Origin: Aquitalea denitrificans
Lineage (GTDB): Bacteria > Pseudomonadota > Gammaproteobacteria > Burkholderiales > Chromobacteriaceae
Assembly (NCBI RefSeq): GCF_009856625.1
Contig: NZ_CP047241.1
Location: forward strand, 496,001 to 560,000
Length of the DNA: 64,000 nucleotides
Direction of reading: 5' to 3'
Numbering within the stretch: the first letter of the stretch is position 1; each line of letters begins with the position of its first letter. The position numbers and the translations under genes were made by a program. The notes under the pieces were generated by a model. The model saw nothing but the letters and a program-made list of their open reading frames with translations. It had not been told where the DNA came from and made no database searches. This document shows positions 17,606 to 27,760 of this stretch, piece after piece.

Positions 17606-18813
17606 CAGGCGCTGTTGCTGACACAAGACGTAGCCGTGGCAGGGCGCAGCAATTGCATCCAGAGTGCCAGCAAGGTTATTCCACCCACCAGCGACAGGCA
17701 CAGCCAGGGCAATGCCGGCCACTGCCACTGGCGGGATACGTCCAGCAGCCAGCCCCCGCCGATATAGCCCAGCGCGCCCCCCAGTGCCAGCCCGAGCCGG
17801 CTGCAACCCAGATAACTGGCACGTGCCTGCGGGCGGGCCAGACTGGCAACATAGGTTTCCCGTGCGGGTTCCATGATGATGGAGCCGAGAAAGAACAGGC
17901 CCAGCACAGTAAATGCTGCCAGCGGATGTGCCACATTACTCATGATGGCCAGACTCAGGCTCATCAGTCCAAGTCCGACCAGCATGCGTTGTTCGCGGCG
18001 CAGGTAACGTTCTCCCCAGCGTGCCAGTGGATAGAGCAGGCTCAGCGACAAACAGGTTTCCAGCGTGTACATCCAGCCTACGGCCTGGTAGCTGCCGGTG
18101 AGCTGCTTGATGGTGACCGGAACGAGCAGCATGACTTGTACCGCCAGCATGTAATAGCCACTCAAGGTCAGCACAAAGCGCATATAGCTGCGATCTGCCA
18201 GCACCACGCGCATTGATTGCCAGGGCGATGTCTTGCCTGTGGCAACCCGGTAGGGAGGCAGTAACAGGGCATTGACCAGCGCTGCCAGCACAAACATGGC
18301 AGTACCGGCCAGGCCAACCCAGCGAAAATCAAACTGCAGTAGCCAGGAACCCAGCAAGGCTGCAGCAACAGCGCCTGCGCTGTCCTGCATCATCAGGATG
18401 GCATAGAAGTGGGGGCGGTCTCGCGGTAGTACCAGCTTGGCCACCAGTGCGGTACGTGGCGGGTCGAACAGGGTGCCGCCCAGCCCGGAGAGCAGGCAGG
18501 ATAGATACAGCAGCCAGGGCGAGTGAGCGAGCGCCATGCAGGCAAAGCCGGCTGCGCGCATCAGCATGCCGCAGACAATCAGCGGTTTGGCTCCAAAGTG
18601 GTCTGCCAGAGAGCCACCAAACAGGCCCAGTCCCTGCTGCATGAACTGCCGCATGGCCAGTGCCAGCCCGACGATGCTGGCGCTCCAGCCCAGCTGATCG
18701 ACAAAGTGCAGGCTGATCAGCGGAAACACCATGAAGAAACCGAATATCACCAGCAAGTTGTCCAGCAGGATGAATGCCTTGCCCAGTCGGCGTGCGCGCT
18801 GTGCGGATGCCAT
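17605..18813 (-). CDS. mdtH: MdtH-type MFS multidrug transporter
   Basis: 402 residues, as in E. coli MdtH (YceL). Twelve hydrophobic segments. The N-terminal part reads RRLGKAFILLDNLLVIFGFF and FMVFPLISLHFVDQLGWSAS, nearly colinear with the E. coli protein, and SCLLSGLGGTLFDPPRTALV and GSIIMEPARETYVASLA are also conserved. Expected to export drugs or metabolites by proton antiport; the substrate is not deducible. The divergent LysR gene 88 bp away may regulate it. Confidence 0.88.
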   Translation of the reverse strand: MASAQRARRLGKAFILLDNLLVIFGFFMVFPLISLHFVDQLGWSASIVGLALAMRQFMQQGLGLFGGSLADHFGAKPLIVCGMLMRAAGFACMALAHSPWLLYLSCLLSGLGGTLFDPPRTALVAKLVLPRDRPHFYAILMMQDSAGAVAAALLGSWLLQFDFRWVGLAGTAMFVLAALVNALLLPPYRVATGKTSPWQSMRVVLADRSYMRFVLTLSGYYMLAVQVMLLVPVTIKQLTGSYQAVGWMYTLETCLSLSLLYPLARWGERYLRREQRMLVGLGLMSLSLAIMSNVAHPLAAFTVLGLFFLGSIIMEPARETYVASLARPQARASYLGCSRLGLALGGALGYIGGGWLLDVSRQWQWPALPWLCLSLVGGITLLALWMQLLRPATATSCVSNSA

Positions 18814-18901
18814 GTTATCTCCTCATTCGAACAGCATTCTAGGTAGGCATCCTGCTATTATGTAAGTCTATTTCTCCTAATATTTCATATGCAATTTTAT
18901 T

Positions 18902-19786
18902 ATGTCTGTTGCCTTGTCTGATCTGGAGTTGCTGCTGGATGTGGCCGAGCTGGGCAGCTTTAGTCAGGCCGCAGCCAAGCGCGGCTGGTCGCAGCCTCAG
19001 GTCAGCCAGCGCATTGGCTTGCTGGAGCAGCACTGGGGTGTCAGCCTGTTTACCCGGCACCGGCGCGGAGCCGTGGCAACCAATGCCTGTCAGGCCTTTC
19101 TGGATGCCGCCCGCCAGTCGGTAAGTGCCTATCGGCAAGGGCTGGAAACCATGCAGGGCACGCCGGCGGTGCCGCGCATCCGTTTGTCCTGCCTGCCATC
19201 GCTGACGTCTCCGGTATTCGGTCCCTTGCTGATGAAACTGGCTGATGCTGCGATGGAAATTCGCTGTGGAACCGATCATTCTCAGCAGATCATGCAGGAT
19301 TTGCTGACCGGGCAGGTTGAGGTGGGTTTTGTGCTGAAATGTCCGGCAATGTCAGGGATCCAGATGGAATTGCTGTGGCGTTCGCCGATTGTTCCGGTGG
19401 TGGCTGCCAGCCATCCGCTGGCAGGCTGCAACAGGGCATTGGCACTGGCTGATATCGCCAGGTATCGCATTGCGCCACAGTTTTGGGGGGATGAGTGTGA
19501 GTCCTTGATCCAGCAGATCCGCATGGTACGGCAGTTACCCAGCCCGATTCATGCGGTACAACCGGCCTCTGCTGCACGGGAGCTGGTATTGCGACATGGC
19601 TTTGTTTCATTCATGCCAGAACTATCGATCAAGGCTGATCTGCAGGATGGTACTCTGGTCAGGTTGTGTCTGCCGGAACTGCCGACCTGGCATTGGGAGG
19701 TGATGATGGCCTGGCGTGCGGGTAAACGGGTGGATGCGGTCAAGGCGCAGGTGCTGGATGCGGCGCGTGCACTGGTGGCCGGCTGA
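18902..19786 (+). CDS. LysR-family transcriptional regulator
   Basis: 294 residues. The N-terminal winged helix-turn-helix (LLLDVAELGSFSQAAAKRGWSQPQVSQRI) is followed by a LysR substrate-binding domain from about residue 88. It is divergent from mdtH across an AT-rich 88-bp gap, the usual arrangement when a LysR protein controls its neighbour. The inducer is unknown. Confidence 0.9.
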   Translation: MSVALSDLELLLDVAELGSFSQAAAKRGWSQPQVSQRIGLLEQHWGVSLFTRHRRGAVATNACQAFLDAARQSVSAYRQGLETMQGTPAVPRIRLSCLPSLTSPVFGPLLMKLADAAMEIRCGTDHSQQIMQDLLTGQVEVGFVLKCPAMSGIQMELLWRSPIVPVVAASHPLAGCNRALALADIARYRIAPQFWGDECESLIQQIRMVRQLPSPIHAVQPASAARELVLRHGFVSFMPELSIKADLQDGTLVRLCLPELPTWHWEVMMAWRAGKRVDAVKAQVLDAARALVAG

Positions 19787-19803
19787 AAGCGGTTGAAACA
19801 GGA

Positions 19804-19825
19804 AAGGCCCGCATGGGCGGACCTT
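19804..19825 (-). terminator. Probable terminator of icd
   Basis: On the minus strand AAGGTCCGC-CCAT-GCGGGCCTT (one U-G pair), then TTCCTGTTTC, 25 bases past the icd stop. The T run is weak. Confidence 0.6.
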
Positions 19826-19849
19826 GAGGTGGCATTGCAGGCCGGGGCT

Positions 19850-21094
<1,245 letters not shown>

Positions 21095-21243
21095 TGTTGT
21101 TCGCTCCTTGTCTCAGGGTAGGGGACTGCCGTGATCCGCAGTACATGCCACTTACTTAGCCTAGACCGTAGTGGGATGCTTGCAGAAGAGGATCTGACAA
21201 TTATTTTTGAAAATCGTTGACCGGATACCGGGAGTACAAAAAA

Positions 21244-21267
21244 AGCGCCAGGACGAATCCTGGCGCT
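21244..21267 (-). terminator. Terminator of the monomeric isocitrate dehydrogenase gene
   Basis: On the minus strand AGCGCCAGGA-TTCG-TCCTGGCGCT with a UUCG tetraloop and eight T residues. A strong intrinsic terminator 36 bases past the stop. Confidence 0.95.
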
Positions 21268-21303
21268 CTGGCGGTAAGGCTGGTTTGGTAAGCTGCCGCT
21301 GGT

Positions 21304-23541
21304 TTAGGCCAGGGCGGCTTTCAGGGCGGCATTGAAGGTGCTGCTCGGGCGCATTACGGCCTGGCACTTGGCGGTATCCGGCAGGTAGTAGCCGCCGATA
21401 TCGGCCGGCTGGCCCTGTACGGCTTTCAGTTCGCCAATGATTTGCGCTTCTTGCTCAGCCAGTTGCTTGGCCAGCGGAGCAAACTGGGCTTGCAGTTCGG
21501 CATCTTCAGTTTGTGCTGCCAGTGCTTCTGCCCAGTAGCTGGCCAGGTAGAACTGGCTGCCACGGTTGTCCAGCTCACCGGTGCGGCGCGACGGCGACTT
21601 GTCGTTGTCCAGCAGCTTGCCGGTGGCGGCGTCCAGGGTCTTGGCCAGGATTTTGGCCTTGTTGTTGCCGGTCTTGATGCCCAGTTCTTCCAGCGATACC
21701 GCCAGGGCCAGGAATTCGCCCAGCGAGTCCCAGCGCAGGTGGTTTTCTTCCAGCAGCTGTTGTACATGCTTCGGTGCCGAACCGCCGGCACCGGTTTCGT
21801 ACATGCCGCCACCGGCCATCAGCGGCACGATGGACAGCATCTTGGCCGAGGTGCCCAGTTCCATGATGGGGAACAGGTCGGTCAGGTAGTCGCGCAGGAT
21901 GTTGCCGGTCACCGAGATGGTGTCCAGGCCGCGGGCGACACGTTCCAGGGTGAAGCGCATGGCGCGGACCTGGGACATGATGTGGATTTCCAGGCCGCTG
22001 GTGTCGTAATCCTGCAGATAGGTTTCCACTTTTTTGATCAGTTCGTTTTCGTGCGGACGGTACGGATCCAGCCAGAATACCGCCGGCATGCCGGAGTTGC
22101 GGGCGCGGGTAACGGCCAGCTTCACCCAGTCGCGGATCGGTGCGTCTTTCACCTGGCACATGCGCCAGATGTCGCCGGCTTCCACGTTCTGGCTCAGCAG
22201 CACTTCGCCAGTGGCCAGGTCAACAATATTGGCCACGCCGTCTTCGGCGATTTCAAAGGTCTTGTCGTGCGAACCGTATTCTTCTGCCTTTTGCGCCATC
22301 AGGCCCACGTTGGGCACGGTGCCCATGGTGCGCGGGTCGAAGTTGCCGTGCCATTTGCAGAAGTTGATCATCTCCTGATAGATACGGGCAAAGGTGGATT
22401 CCGGCATTACCGCCTTGCAGTCGGCCGGTTTGCCGTCGGCTCCCCACATCTTGCCGCCGCCACGGATCATGGCCGGCATGGAGGCATCGACAATCACGTC
22501 GTTGGGCGAGTGGAAGTTGGTGATGCCCTTGGCGGAGTCAACCATGGCCAGACGCGGACGGTGTTCCTGGCAGGCGTGCAGGTCGCGGATGATTTCTTCG
22601 CGCTTGGTGGCCGGCAGGGTCTCGATCTTTTCGTAGAGGTTGGCCATACCGTTGTTGACGTTGACGCCCAGCTCTTCAAACAGCTTGCCGTGTTTCTCGA
22701 AGGCATCCTTGTAGTAGATCTTGACGCAGTGGCCGAACACGATGGGGTGGGATACCTTCATCATGGTGGCTTTCACGTGCAGCGAGAACAGGATGCCGGA
22801 TTCGCGACAGTCTTCCATTTCTTGTTCGTAGAAGTCGCACAGCGCCTTCTTGCTCATGAACATGGAATCGATGATTTCACCGGCCTTGAGCGCGAGCTTG
22901 GGCTTGAGCACGATGGTCTTGCCGCTCTTGGTGGTCAGCTCCATCTTCACGTCACACGCTTTGTCCAGCGTCATGGATTTTTCGCCATGGTAGAAGTCGC
23001 CATGGTGCATGTGGGAAACATGGGTTTGCGACCATTGCTTCCATTCGCCCATGGAGTGCGGGTGCTTCTTGGCATAGTTTTTTACCGCCAGCGGGGCGCG
23101 ACGGTCTGAGTTGCCTTCGCGCAGCACCGGGTTTACTGCGGAACCCAGACATTTGGCGTAGCGGGCCTTGAGCGCATTGTCGGCGTCCGAGGAGGGCAGC
23201 TCCGGGTAGTCCGGCAGGGCATAGCCCTTGGATTGCAGTTCCTTGATGCAGGCGATCAGTTGCGAAACCGAAGCACTGATGTTCGGCAGCTTGATGATGT
23301 TGGTGTCCGGGTTCTGGGTCAGCTTGCCCAGCTCGCTCAGCGTATCCGGTACTTTTTGTGCATCAGTCAGGTATTCGGGAAATTCGGCCAGTACGCGGGC
23401 TGCTACGGAGATATCTGCCGTTTCGACATTGATGCCGGCGGTGCCGGTAAAGGTGCGGATGACTGGCAGGAAGGCGCTGGTGGCCAGCGCAGGTGCTTCG
23501 TCGGTCAGGGTGTAGATGATGGTCGGCTGTTCCGAAGGCAT
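21304..23541 (-). CDS. idh: NADP-dependent isocitrate dehydrogenase, monomeric type
   Basis: 745 residues, the usual size of the monomeric enzyme (about 740). It performs the same reaction as the dimeric enzyme but is unrelated in sequence outside the fold. Recognisable segments include EGNSDRRAPLAVKNYAKKHPHSMG near residue 135 and FWLDPYRPHENELIKKV near residue 500. It lies in tandem upstream of icd with its own terminator. The Ser-containing AceK target loop of Icd is not present in this family, so the two enzymes are probably regulated differently. Confidence 0.96.
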   Translation of the reverse strand: MPSEQPTIIYTLTDEAPALATSAFLPVIRTFTGTAGINVETADISVAARVLAEFPEYLTDAQKVPDTLSELGKLTQNPDTNIIKLPNISASVSQLIACIKELQSKGYALPDYPELPSSDADNALKARYAKCLGSAVNPVLREGNSDRRAPLAVKNYAKKHPHSMGEWKQWSQTHVSHMHHGDFYHGEKSMTLDKACDVKMELTTKSGKTIVLKPKLALKAGEIIDSMFMSKKALCDFYEQEMEDCRESGILFSLHVKATMMKVSHPIVFGHCVKIYYKDAFEKHGKLFEELGVNVNNGMANLYEKIETLPATKREEIIRDLHACQEHRPRLAMVDSAKGITNFHSPNDVIVDASMPAMIRGGGKMWGADGKPADCKAVMPESTFARIYQEMINFCKWHGNFDPRTMGTVPNVGLMAQKAEEYGSHDKTFEIAEDGVANIVDLATGEVLLSQNVEAGDIWRMCQVKDAPIRDWVKLAVTRARNSGMPAVFWLDPYRPHENELIKKVETYLQDYDTSGLEIHIMSQVRAMRFTLERVARGLDTISVTGNILRDYLTDLFPIMELGTSAKMLSIVPLMAGGGMYETGAGGSAPKHVQQLLEENHLRWDSLGEFLALAVSLEELGIKTGNNKAKILAKTLDAATGKLLDNDKSPSRRTGELDNRGSQFYLASYWAEALAAQTEDAELQAQFAPLAKQLAEQEAQIIGELKAVQGQPADIGGYYLPDTAKCQAVMRPSSTFNAALKAALA

Positions 23542-23997
23542 TGCTCTATCTCCAATGATTATTTTGACGTCAGAACGACTACGCGAGGCGGCTTTCGCAC
23601 ACCGGGGGATGTTCCGCTAGGCGCGTGTAAAGGCACTGCATAAGGCGGGCGGCTTGCCGGACTGCGTTAAGCAGCCTGTGCGTGGCAGCGCGGCCCGTAG
23701 ACTTGCGGGTGACTTTTCGGAAGTGAATTATACCCCTCAAATGTTCGTACTGTTTGTAAGTATCCGAACTTTGCCATCCTGGCGAGGTAAACAAGTGTTC
23801 GAATGTGAATTTTTCGCACCGGTACTGTGAGTTGCAGTCCATAGCATAGTTCCAGCCAGGGCATTTTGCCGTCTGCCTTTGTTGCAGGACCGAGGCTGCA
23901 GCAATACCTCCTACCCCTACCCGCAGACCGGCATGACCGCCAGCGCCACTCCTTGTTATCATCCGGGCATTACATTTTCCTGCATGGTTTGTCTGCA
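23542..23997. other. Divergent intergenic region idh / rluE
   Basis: 456 bp. I see no convincing gene. An AT-rich stretch at 23720-23830 contains an imperfect inverted repeat (GTTCG at 23743-23747, CGAAC at 23765-23769) and TTCGAATGTGAA further on, possibly parts of the idh promoter region. No clear -35/-10 pair could be assigned. Confidence 0.4.
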
Positions 23998-24675
23998 ATG
24001 CCCGAACTTATCCTGTTCAACAAGCCTTACGGGGTGATTTGCCAGTTTTCTCAACATGAGCTGCACCCCACGCTGAAGGATCATATCGCCATTCCCGGCG
24101 TTTACCCGGCCGGGCGGCTGGATACCGATAGTGAAGGCTTGCTGTTGCTGACCGGTGAAGGTGCTTTGCAGCATCGTATCAGCGACCCGCGCTGGAAACT
24201 GCCCAAGACCTACTGGGTGCAGGTAGAGGGGAGGGTGAGCGAGGTGCAACTGGATGCGCTGCGCGCCGGGGTGGATCTGGGCGACTTTGTCACCCGTCCG
24301 GCGCAGGTGCGCCAGATCGACCCGCCCGCCCTGTGGGAGCGCAAGCCGCCGGTACGTTTTCGCAAGACCGTGCCGGACTGCTGGTTGGAAATCATCATCA
24401 GCGAGGGTAAAAACCGCCAGGTGCGCCGCATGACGGCCAAGGTGGGCTTGCCCACCCTGCGGTTGGTACGCGCGGCCATCGGGCCGTGGCAGCTGGGTGA
24501 CATGCAGCCTGGCGAGCTGCGCAGTATCGAGGTAAGTCTTGAAGATTTGCCGGCACTGTCCCATGCTGAGCGTCTGGGCAAGCCTGCGGCAGTGGCTACA
24601 GCAAAAACTGCGCCCACCGCAGGTAAGCCGCGCCCGCAGGCCTCTTTCCGTTTTGCGCACAAGAACAAGCCATGA
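23998..24675 (+). CDS. rluE: 23S rRNA pseudouridine synthase RluE
   Basis: 225 residues, against 217 for E. coli RluE, which makes pseudouridine 2457 of 23S rRNA. It belongs to the RsuA family without an S4 domain. The catalytic motif is PAGRLDTDSEGLLLLT with Asp at about residue 42, and a second family motif is EGKNRQVRRM. The start MPELILFNKPYG at 23998 is chosen; upstream in-frame residues are not family-like. rluE also neighbours icd in E. coli. A basic, Ala/Pro-rich tail of about 35 residues is specific to this protein. Confidence 0.92.
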   Translation: MPELILFNKPYGVICQFSQHELHPTLKDHIAIPGVYPAGRLDTDSEGLLLLTGEGALQHRISDPRWKLPKTYWVQVEGRVSEVQLDALRAGVDLGDFVTRPAQVRQIDPPALWERKPPVRFRKTVPDCWLEIIISEGKNRQVRRMTAKVGLPTLRLVRAAIGPWQLGDMQPGELRSIEVSLEDLPALSHAERLGKPAAVATAKTAPTAGKPRPQASFRFAHKNKP

Positions 24676-24743
24676 TGCATGCGGGCCCGTTCTGCCGCTA
24701 AGGGAGCGGGTGTAACTGAGAGTGGCAAATACGAGGCCGCAGC

Positions 24744-26510
24744 ATGCAGATTCCCGAGTACTACAACCCGGTAGCGCGCGACATGGCACAGGTGTTGGTC
24801 GATGGTTTCGACAAGCACTATCGCCTGTTTCGGGCCTGTAACCAGCAGGCCAAATCCCTGTTTGAACGGGCAGACTGGCAGGGGGTGCAGCAGGCCATCC
24901 GGGACCGGATCCAGTTTTACGATGAGCGGGTGCTGGAAACCGTTGCCCGCCTGCACCACGAGTTTCATGCCGATCTGCTGGATGATGAAATCTGGCAACA
25001 GGCCAAGCTCTACTTCATCGGCCTGCTGACCAATCACAAGCAACCGGAGCTGGCGGAAACCTTCTTCAACTCGGTGTTCACCCGTATGCTGCACCGGGAT
25101 TACTTCAACAACGATTTCATCTTTATCCGGCCTGCCATTTCCACCGAGTACATCGAGTCCGACCCGCCCAGTTACCGCAGCTATTACCCCGCCAGTCGCA
25201 GCATGCGGGCGGTAATGCGCAACATCATTCTGGATTTTGGCTGGCGTCGGCTCTTTGCCCATCTGCGGCATGATCTGGCGTTGCTCATGCGCTGTATCGC
25301 CACCTTTTTTGATGGTCACTGGCCTGCGGCAGAAGCCAATCTGCAAATCCAGGTGCTGTCATCTGCTTTCTACCGTAACAAGACCGCCTATATTTTTGGC
25401 AAGGTAATCAACGGTGGCATCAGCTACCCGTTTGCCATCCCGGTATTGCACGATGAAGCCGGACGCTTGTATCTGGATACCTTGCTGCTGGAGCCATGGC
25501 GCATCGGCGTGCTGTTTTCCTTCAGCCGGGCTTATTTCCTGGTGGATATGGAGGTTCCCTCCGCTTATGTGCAGTTTCTGCGCAGCATGCTGCCCAGCAA
25601 GACCAAGGCAGAGCTGTACACCATGCTGGGCTTGCAGAAACAGGGCAAGAACACCTTTTACCGTGATTTCATGCAGCATCTGCAGCACTCGAATGATCAG
25701 TTCATCATCGCCCCAGGTATCCGTGGCTTGGTGATGCTGGTGTTTACCCTGCCGTCTTATCCCTATGTGTTCAAGTTGATCAAGGACGTGTTTGGCGGCC
25801 CCAAGGAAGTTGATCGCGATACGGTAAAGCGCAAATACTGGCTGGTGAAACGGCATGACCGTGTCGGGAGGATGTCCGATACGCTGGAGTTCTCCAATGT
25901 GGCGTTCCCGCGCAGCCGGTTTACTGCCGAACTGATCGAGGAGCTACGCATGCTGGCCCCATCCATGATGGAGGAGGGGGAGGACAGCATTGTCATTCGC
26001 CACCTGTATATCGAACGGCGTATGAAGCCGCTGAACATGTACTTGATGCAGTGCGACGATACGGAAAAGGAACGCGTGATTCGCGACTATGGCCTGGCAA
26101 TCAAGGAGCTGGCCTCCGCCAATATCTTCCCCGGTGACATGTTGTTCAAAAACTTTGGCGTGACGCGCTACGGACGGGTGATTTTCTATGATTACGATGA
26201 AATCGAGTACATGACGGACTGCAATTTCCGCAGCATTCCGCCGGCACCTAATCCAGAGATGGAGATGTCGGGTGAGGTATGGTACCCGGTGGCCCGCAAT
26301 GATGTATTTCCCGAGGAGTTCGGCACCTTCCTGCTGGGAGATCCACTGGTGCGCAAGACCTTTCTTAAATATCACCGGGATCTGTTGGAGCCGCGCTTCT
26401 GGCAACAGCGTCAGCAGCGCATCAGGGATGGAGTGATCGAGGACTTCTACCCCTATCCCGAGGAAATGCGTTTTACCAATATGTGCACAGCCGCACAGAG
26501 GAAAGGCTGA
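24744..26510 (+). CDS. aceK: Isocitrate dehydrogenase kinase/phosphatase
   Basis: 588 residues (E. coli 578). A bifunctional enzyme that phosphorylates and dephosphorylates the dimeric isocitrate dehydrogenase to divert carbon into the glyoxylate shunt. Conserved blocks include the regulatory N-terminal domain, the ATP-binding region around FGGPKEVDRDTVKRKYW and the catalytic-loop region GDMLFKNFGVTRYGRVIFYDYDEIEYM. In enterics it is the third gene of aceBAK; here it stands alone with rluE and near its substrate gene icd, 68 bp after rluE. aceA and aceB are not in the window. Confidence 0.95.
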   Translation: MQIPEYYNPVARDMAQVLVDGFDKHYRLFRACNQQAKSLFERADWQGVQQAIRDRIQFYDERVLETVARLHHEFHADLLDDEIWQQAKLYFIGLLTNHKQPELAETFFNSVFTRMLHRDYFNNDFIFIRPAISTEYIESDPPSYRSYYPASRSMRAVMRNIILDFGWRRLFAHLRHDLALLMRCIATFFDGHWPAAEANLQIQVLSSAFYRNKTAYIFGKVINGGISYPFAIPVLHDEAGRLYLDTLLLEPWRIGVLFSFSRAYFLVDMEVPSAYVQFLRSMLPSKTKAELYTMLGLQKQGKNTFYRDFMQHLQHSNDQFIIAPGIRGLVMLVFTLPSYPYVFKLIKDVFGGPKEVDRDTVKRKYWLVKRHDRVGRMSDTLEFSNVAFPRSRFTAELIEELRMLAPSMMEEGEDSIVIRHLYIERRMKPLNMYLMQCDDTEKERVIRDYGLAIKELASANIFPGDMLFKNFGVTRYGRVIFYDYDEIEYMTDCNFRSIPPAPNPEMEMSGEVWYPVARNDVFPEEFGTFLLGDPLVRKTFLKYHRDLLEPRFWQQRQQRIRDGVIEDFYPYPEEMRFTNMCTAAQRKG

Positions 26511-26560
26511 TTGTCCATGGTCCGGGTCAGGCTGCGGTTAAATGCTTTGGCAGAATAAAG

Positions 26561-26584
26561 AAAGGGAAGCCAGAGCTTCCCTTT
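26561..26584 (+). terminator. Bidirectional terminator after aceK
   Basis: AAAGGGAAGC-CAGA-GCTTCCCTTT inverted repeat followed by T-rich sequence, between aceK and the converging hypothetical gene that ends at 26620. Confidence 0.88.
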
Positions 26585-26619
26585 TGATTTGAGCTGTGGT
26601 GTAAGACAGGCAGCAGGGG

Positions 26620-27060
26620 TCAATGGGCTGCAGCAAGGGGCAGGGCTGGCAGTTGGGACTCGAAATAGGCAAGTGGCCCGGCAGATGTAATGCCGATACA
26701 GAAGCAGTCGTCATTCCAGCGCGAAGAAGATGACTCACAGGTGTGTAGCAGTTCGAACAGGGTTTTTGCCTCGTTGAACAAGCCGCGTAAAGTCTGGCTG
26801 TTGCTCAGCCACAGGTGGATCTGCTTGGCCTGCGGGTGCTGACCGCGCAATTGAAGCCTGCCCATGTCATCGCTTGCCAGGCAGATGGCTGGCGGAATGT
26901 GAATGCCACGCGCTTGCAGATCCTGCCGGGCGAGCAGCCCGACGTTGCCCAGCAGGGTACGTGCCTGCAATGACAGATTGTCGGCAAGGGTTGGGTTGGG
27001 TGCGGTGGACATGGCTGGCTGGATGAAGGGTTGCGAGCTGGGGGATTCGGTCAGTGGCAT
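26620..27060 (-). CDS. Conserved-looking protein of unknown function (paralogue 2)
   Basis: 146 residues; I do not recognise the family. No signal peptide or membrane helix. It is clearly related to the product of 27255-27692: both have the middle block PPAICLAS / PPAISLVS, a HPQA...WL segment, an LF.E...LFE region and the C-terminal signature IG[IL]TSAGP[LI]AYFE. ATG 27060 has GGGAG 8 bases upstream and an almost identical leader (GGAGTAAAA) to its paralogue. It follows the paralogue by 194 bp on the same strand, downstream of mutS. Function unknown. Confidence 0.75.
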   Translation of the reverse strand: MPLTESPSSQPFIQPAMSTAPNPTLADNLSLQARTLLGNVGLLARQDLQARGIHIPPAICLASDDMGRLQLRGQHPQAKQIHLWLSNSQTLRGLFNEAKTLFELLHTCESSSSRWNDDCFCIGITSAGPLAYFESQLPALPLAAAH

Positions 27061-27202
27061 GGTTTTACTCCCGGAAGGTTAATACCTTGATGGTAGAAGG
27101 CCATGCGCGAATGGGAGTCTGATGATTGGCTGAGAATTTTCATTTTGATTGATGGCAAATTCCCTGCTGCATGCCGAGACGGCAGCATTATGCTGAACAG
27201 CA

Positions 27203-27228
27203 AACAGGGAGACCGAAGTCTCCCTGTT
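27203..27228 (-). terminator. Hairpin between the two paralogous genes
   Basis: On the minus strand AACAGGGAGAC-TTCG-GTCTCCCTGTT, a near-perfect stem with a UUCG tetraloop 26 bases past the upstream paralogue's stop, followed by a weak TTGCTGTT tail. It probably terminates or reduces transcription before the second paralogue. Confidence 0.7.
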
Positions 27229-27254
27229 CTGGTTTTGCATGGGGTACTACTGGA

Positions 27255-27692
27255 TCAGGAAGAACGCGGACTACAAATGTGGTCCTCGAAATAAGCAATG
27301 GGACCAGCGCTGGTCAACCCGATATGGAAGCAGGATGATTCGGGGAAGGTTTCACCTGCGGATTCAGTGGCACGAATGATTTCAAACAAAACTTCAACTT
27401 CTTTGAACAGGCTGGAAATTCTGGCATCGCTGGCAAGCCAGGTCAGGATGTCATCGGCCTGCGGATGATTGTTTTCCAGTGTCAGGCTACAGCCGGGGCA
27501 GCTGACCAGACTGATGGCCGGGGGCATGCTGATCTGACGCGCTGCCAGTTCCTCCTCCGCCTGGGTGGCGAAGCGGGACAGTTGCTTTGAAGCTCTTTCA
27601 CGAATTGCTTGAAGGGAAATGCTGCCATCATCTCCAGTATGACCAAACAGACGAATCAAGCCCGGATTGCTGGCAGTGCTCTGCGACGACAT
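27255..27692 (-). CDS. Conserved-looking protein of unknown function (paralogue 1)
   Basis: 145 residues, unrecognised family, soluble. A polar N-terminus of about 25 residues is followed by an Arg/Glu-rich helical stretch (AIRERASKQLSRFATQAEEELAARQ), then ISMPPAISLVSCPGC, HPQADDILTWLASD and the C-terminal block FHIGLTSAGPIAYFED shared with its neighbour. AGGAG lies 8 bases before ATG 27692. It lies 68 bp downstream of the mutS stop on the same strand, so readthrough from mutS is possible. The CPGC pair is absent from the paralogue. Confidence 0.75.
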   Translation of the reverse strand: MSSQSTASNPGLIRLFGHTGDDGSISLQAIRERASKQLSRFATQAEEELAARQISMPPAISLVSCPGCSLTLENNHPQADDILTWLASDARISSLFKEVEVLFEIIRATESAGETFPESSCFHIGLTSAGPIAYFEDHICSPRSS

Positions 27693-27760
27693 GATTTTTA
27701 CTCCTGTTCTCTGGTTGTCATGATTTTTTCATCATAGAAGACCGCGGGAATTTTGCTGAA

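Noticed and set aside
23866..23997. N-terminal extension of rluE by 44 residues.
   Set aside because: The residues are unlike the RluE family, and MPELILFNKPYG at 23998 is the typical start.
27103..27294. A 63-codon open frame on the plus strand between the two paralogous genes.
   Set aside because: It runs through the hairpin at 27203-27228 and into the opposite gene, with no ribosome site or similarity.
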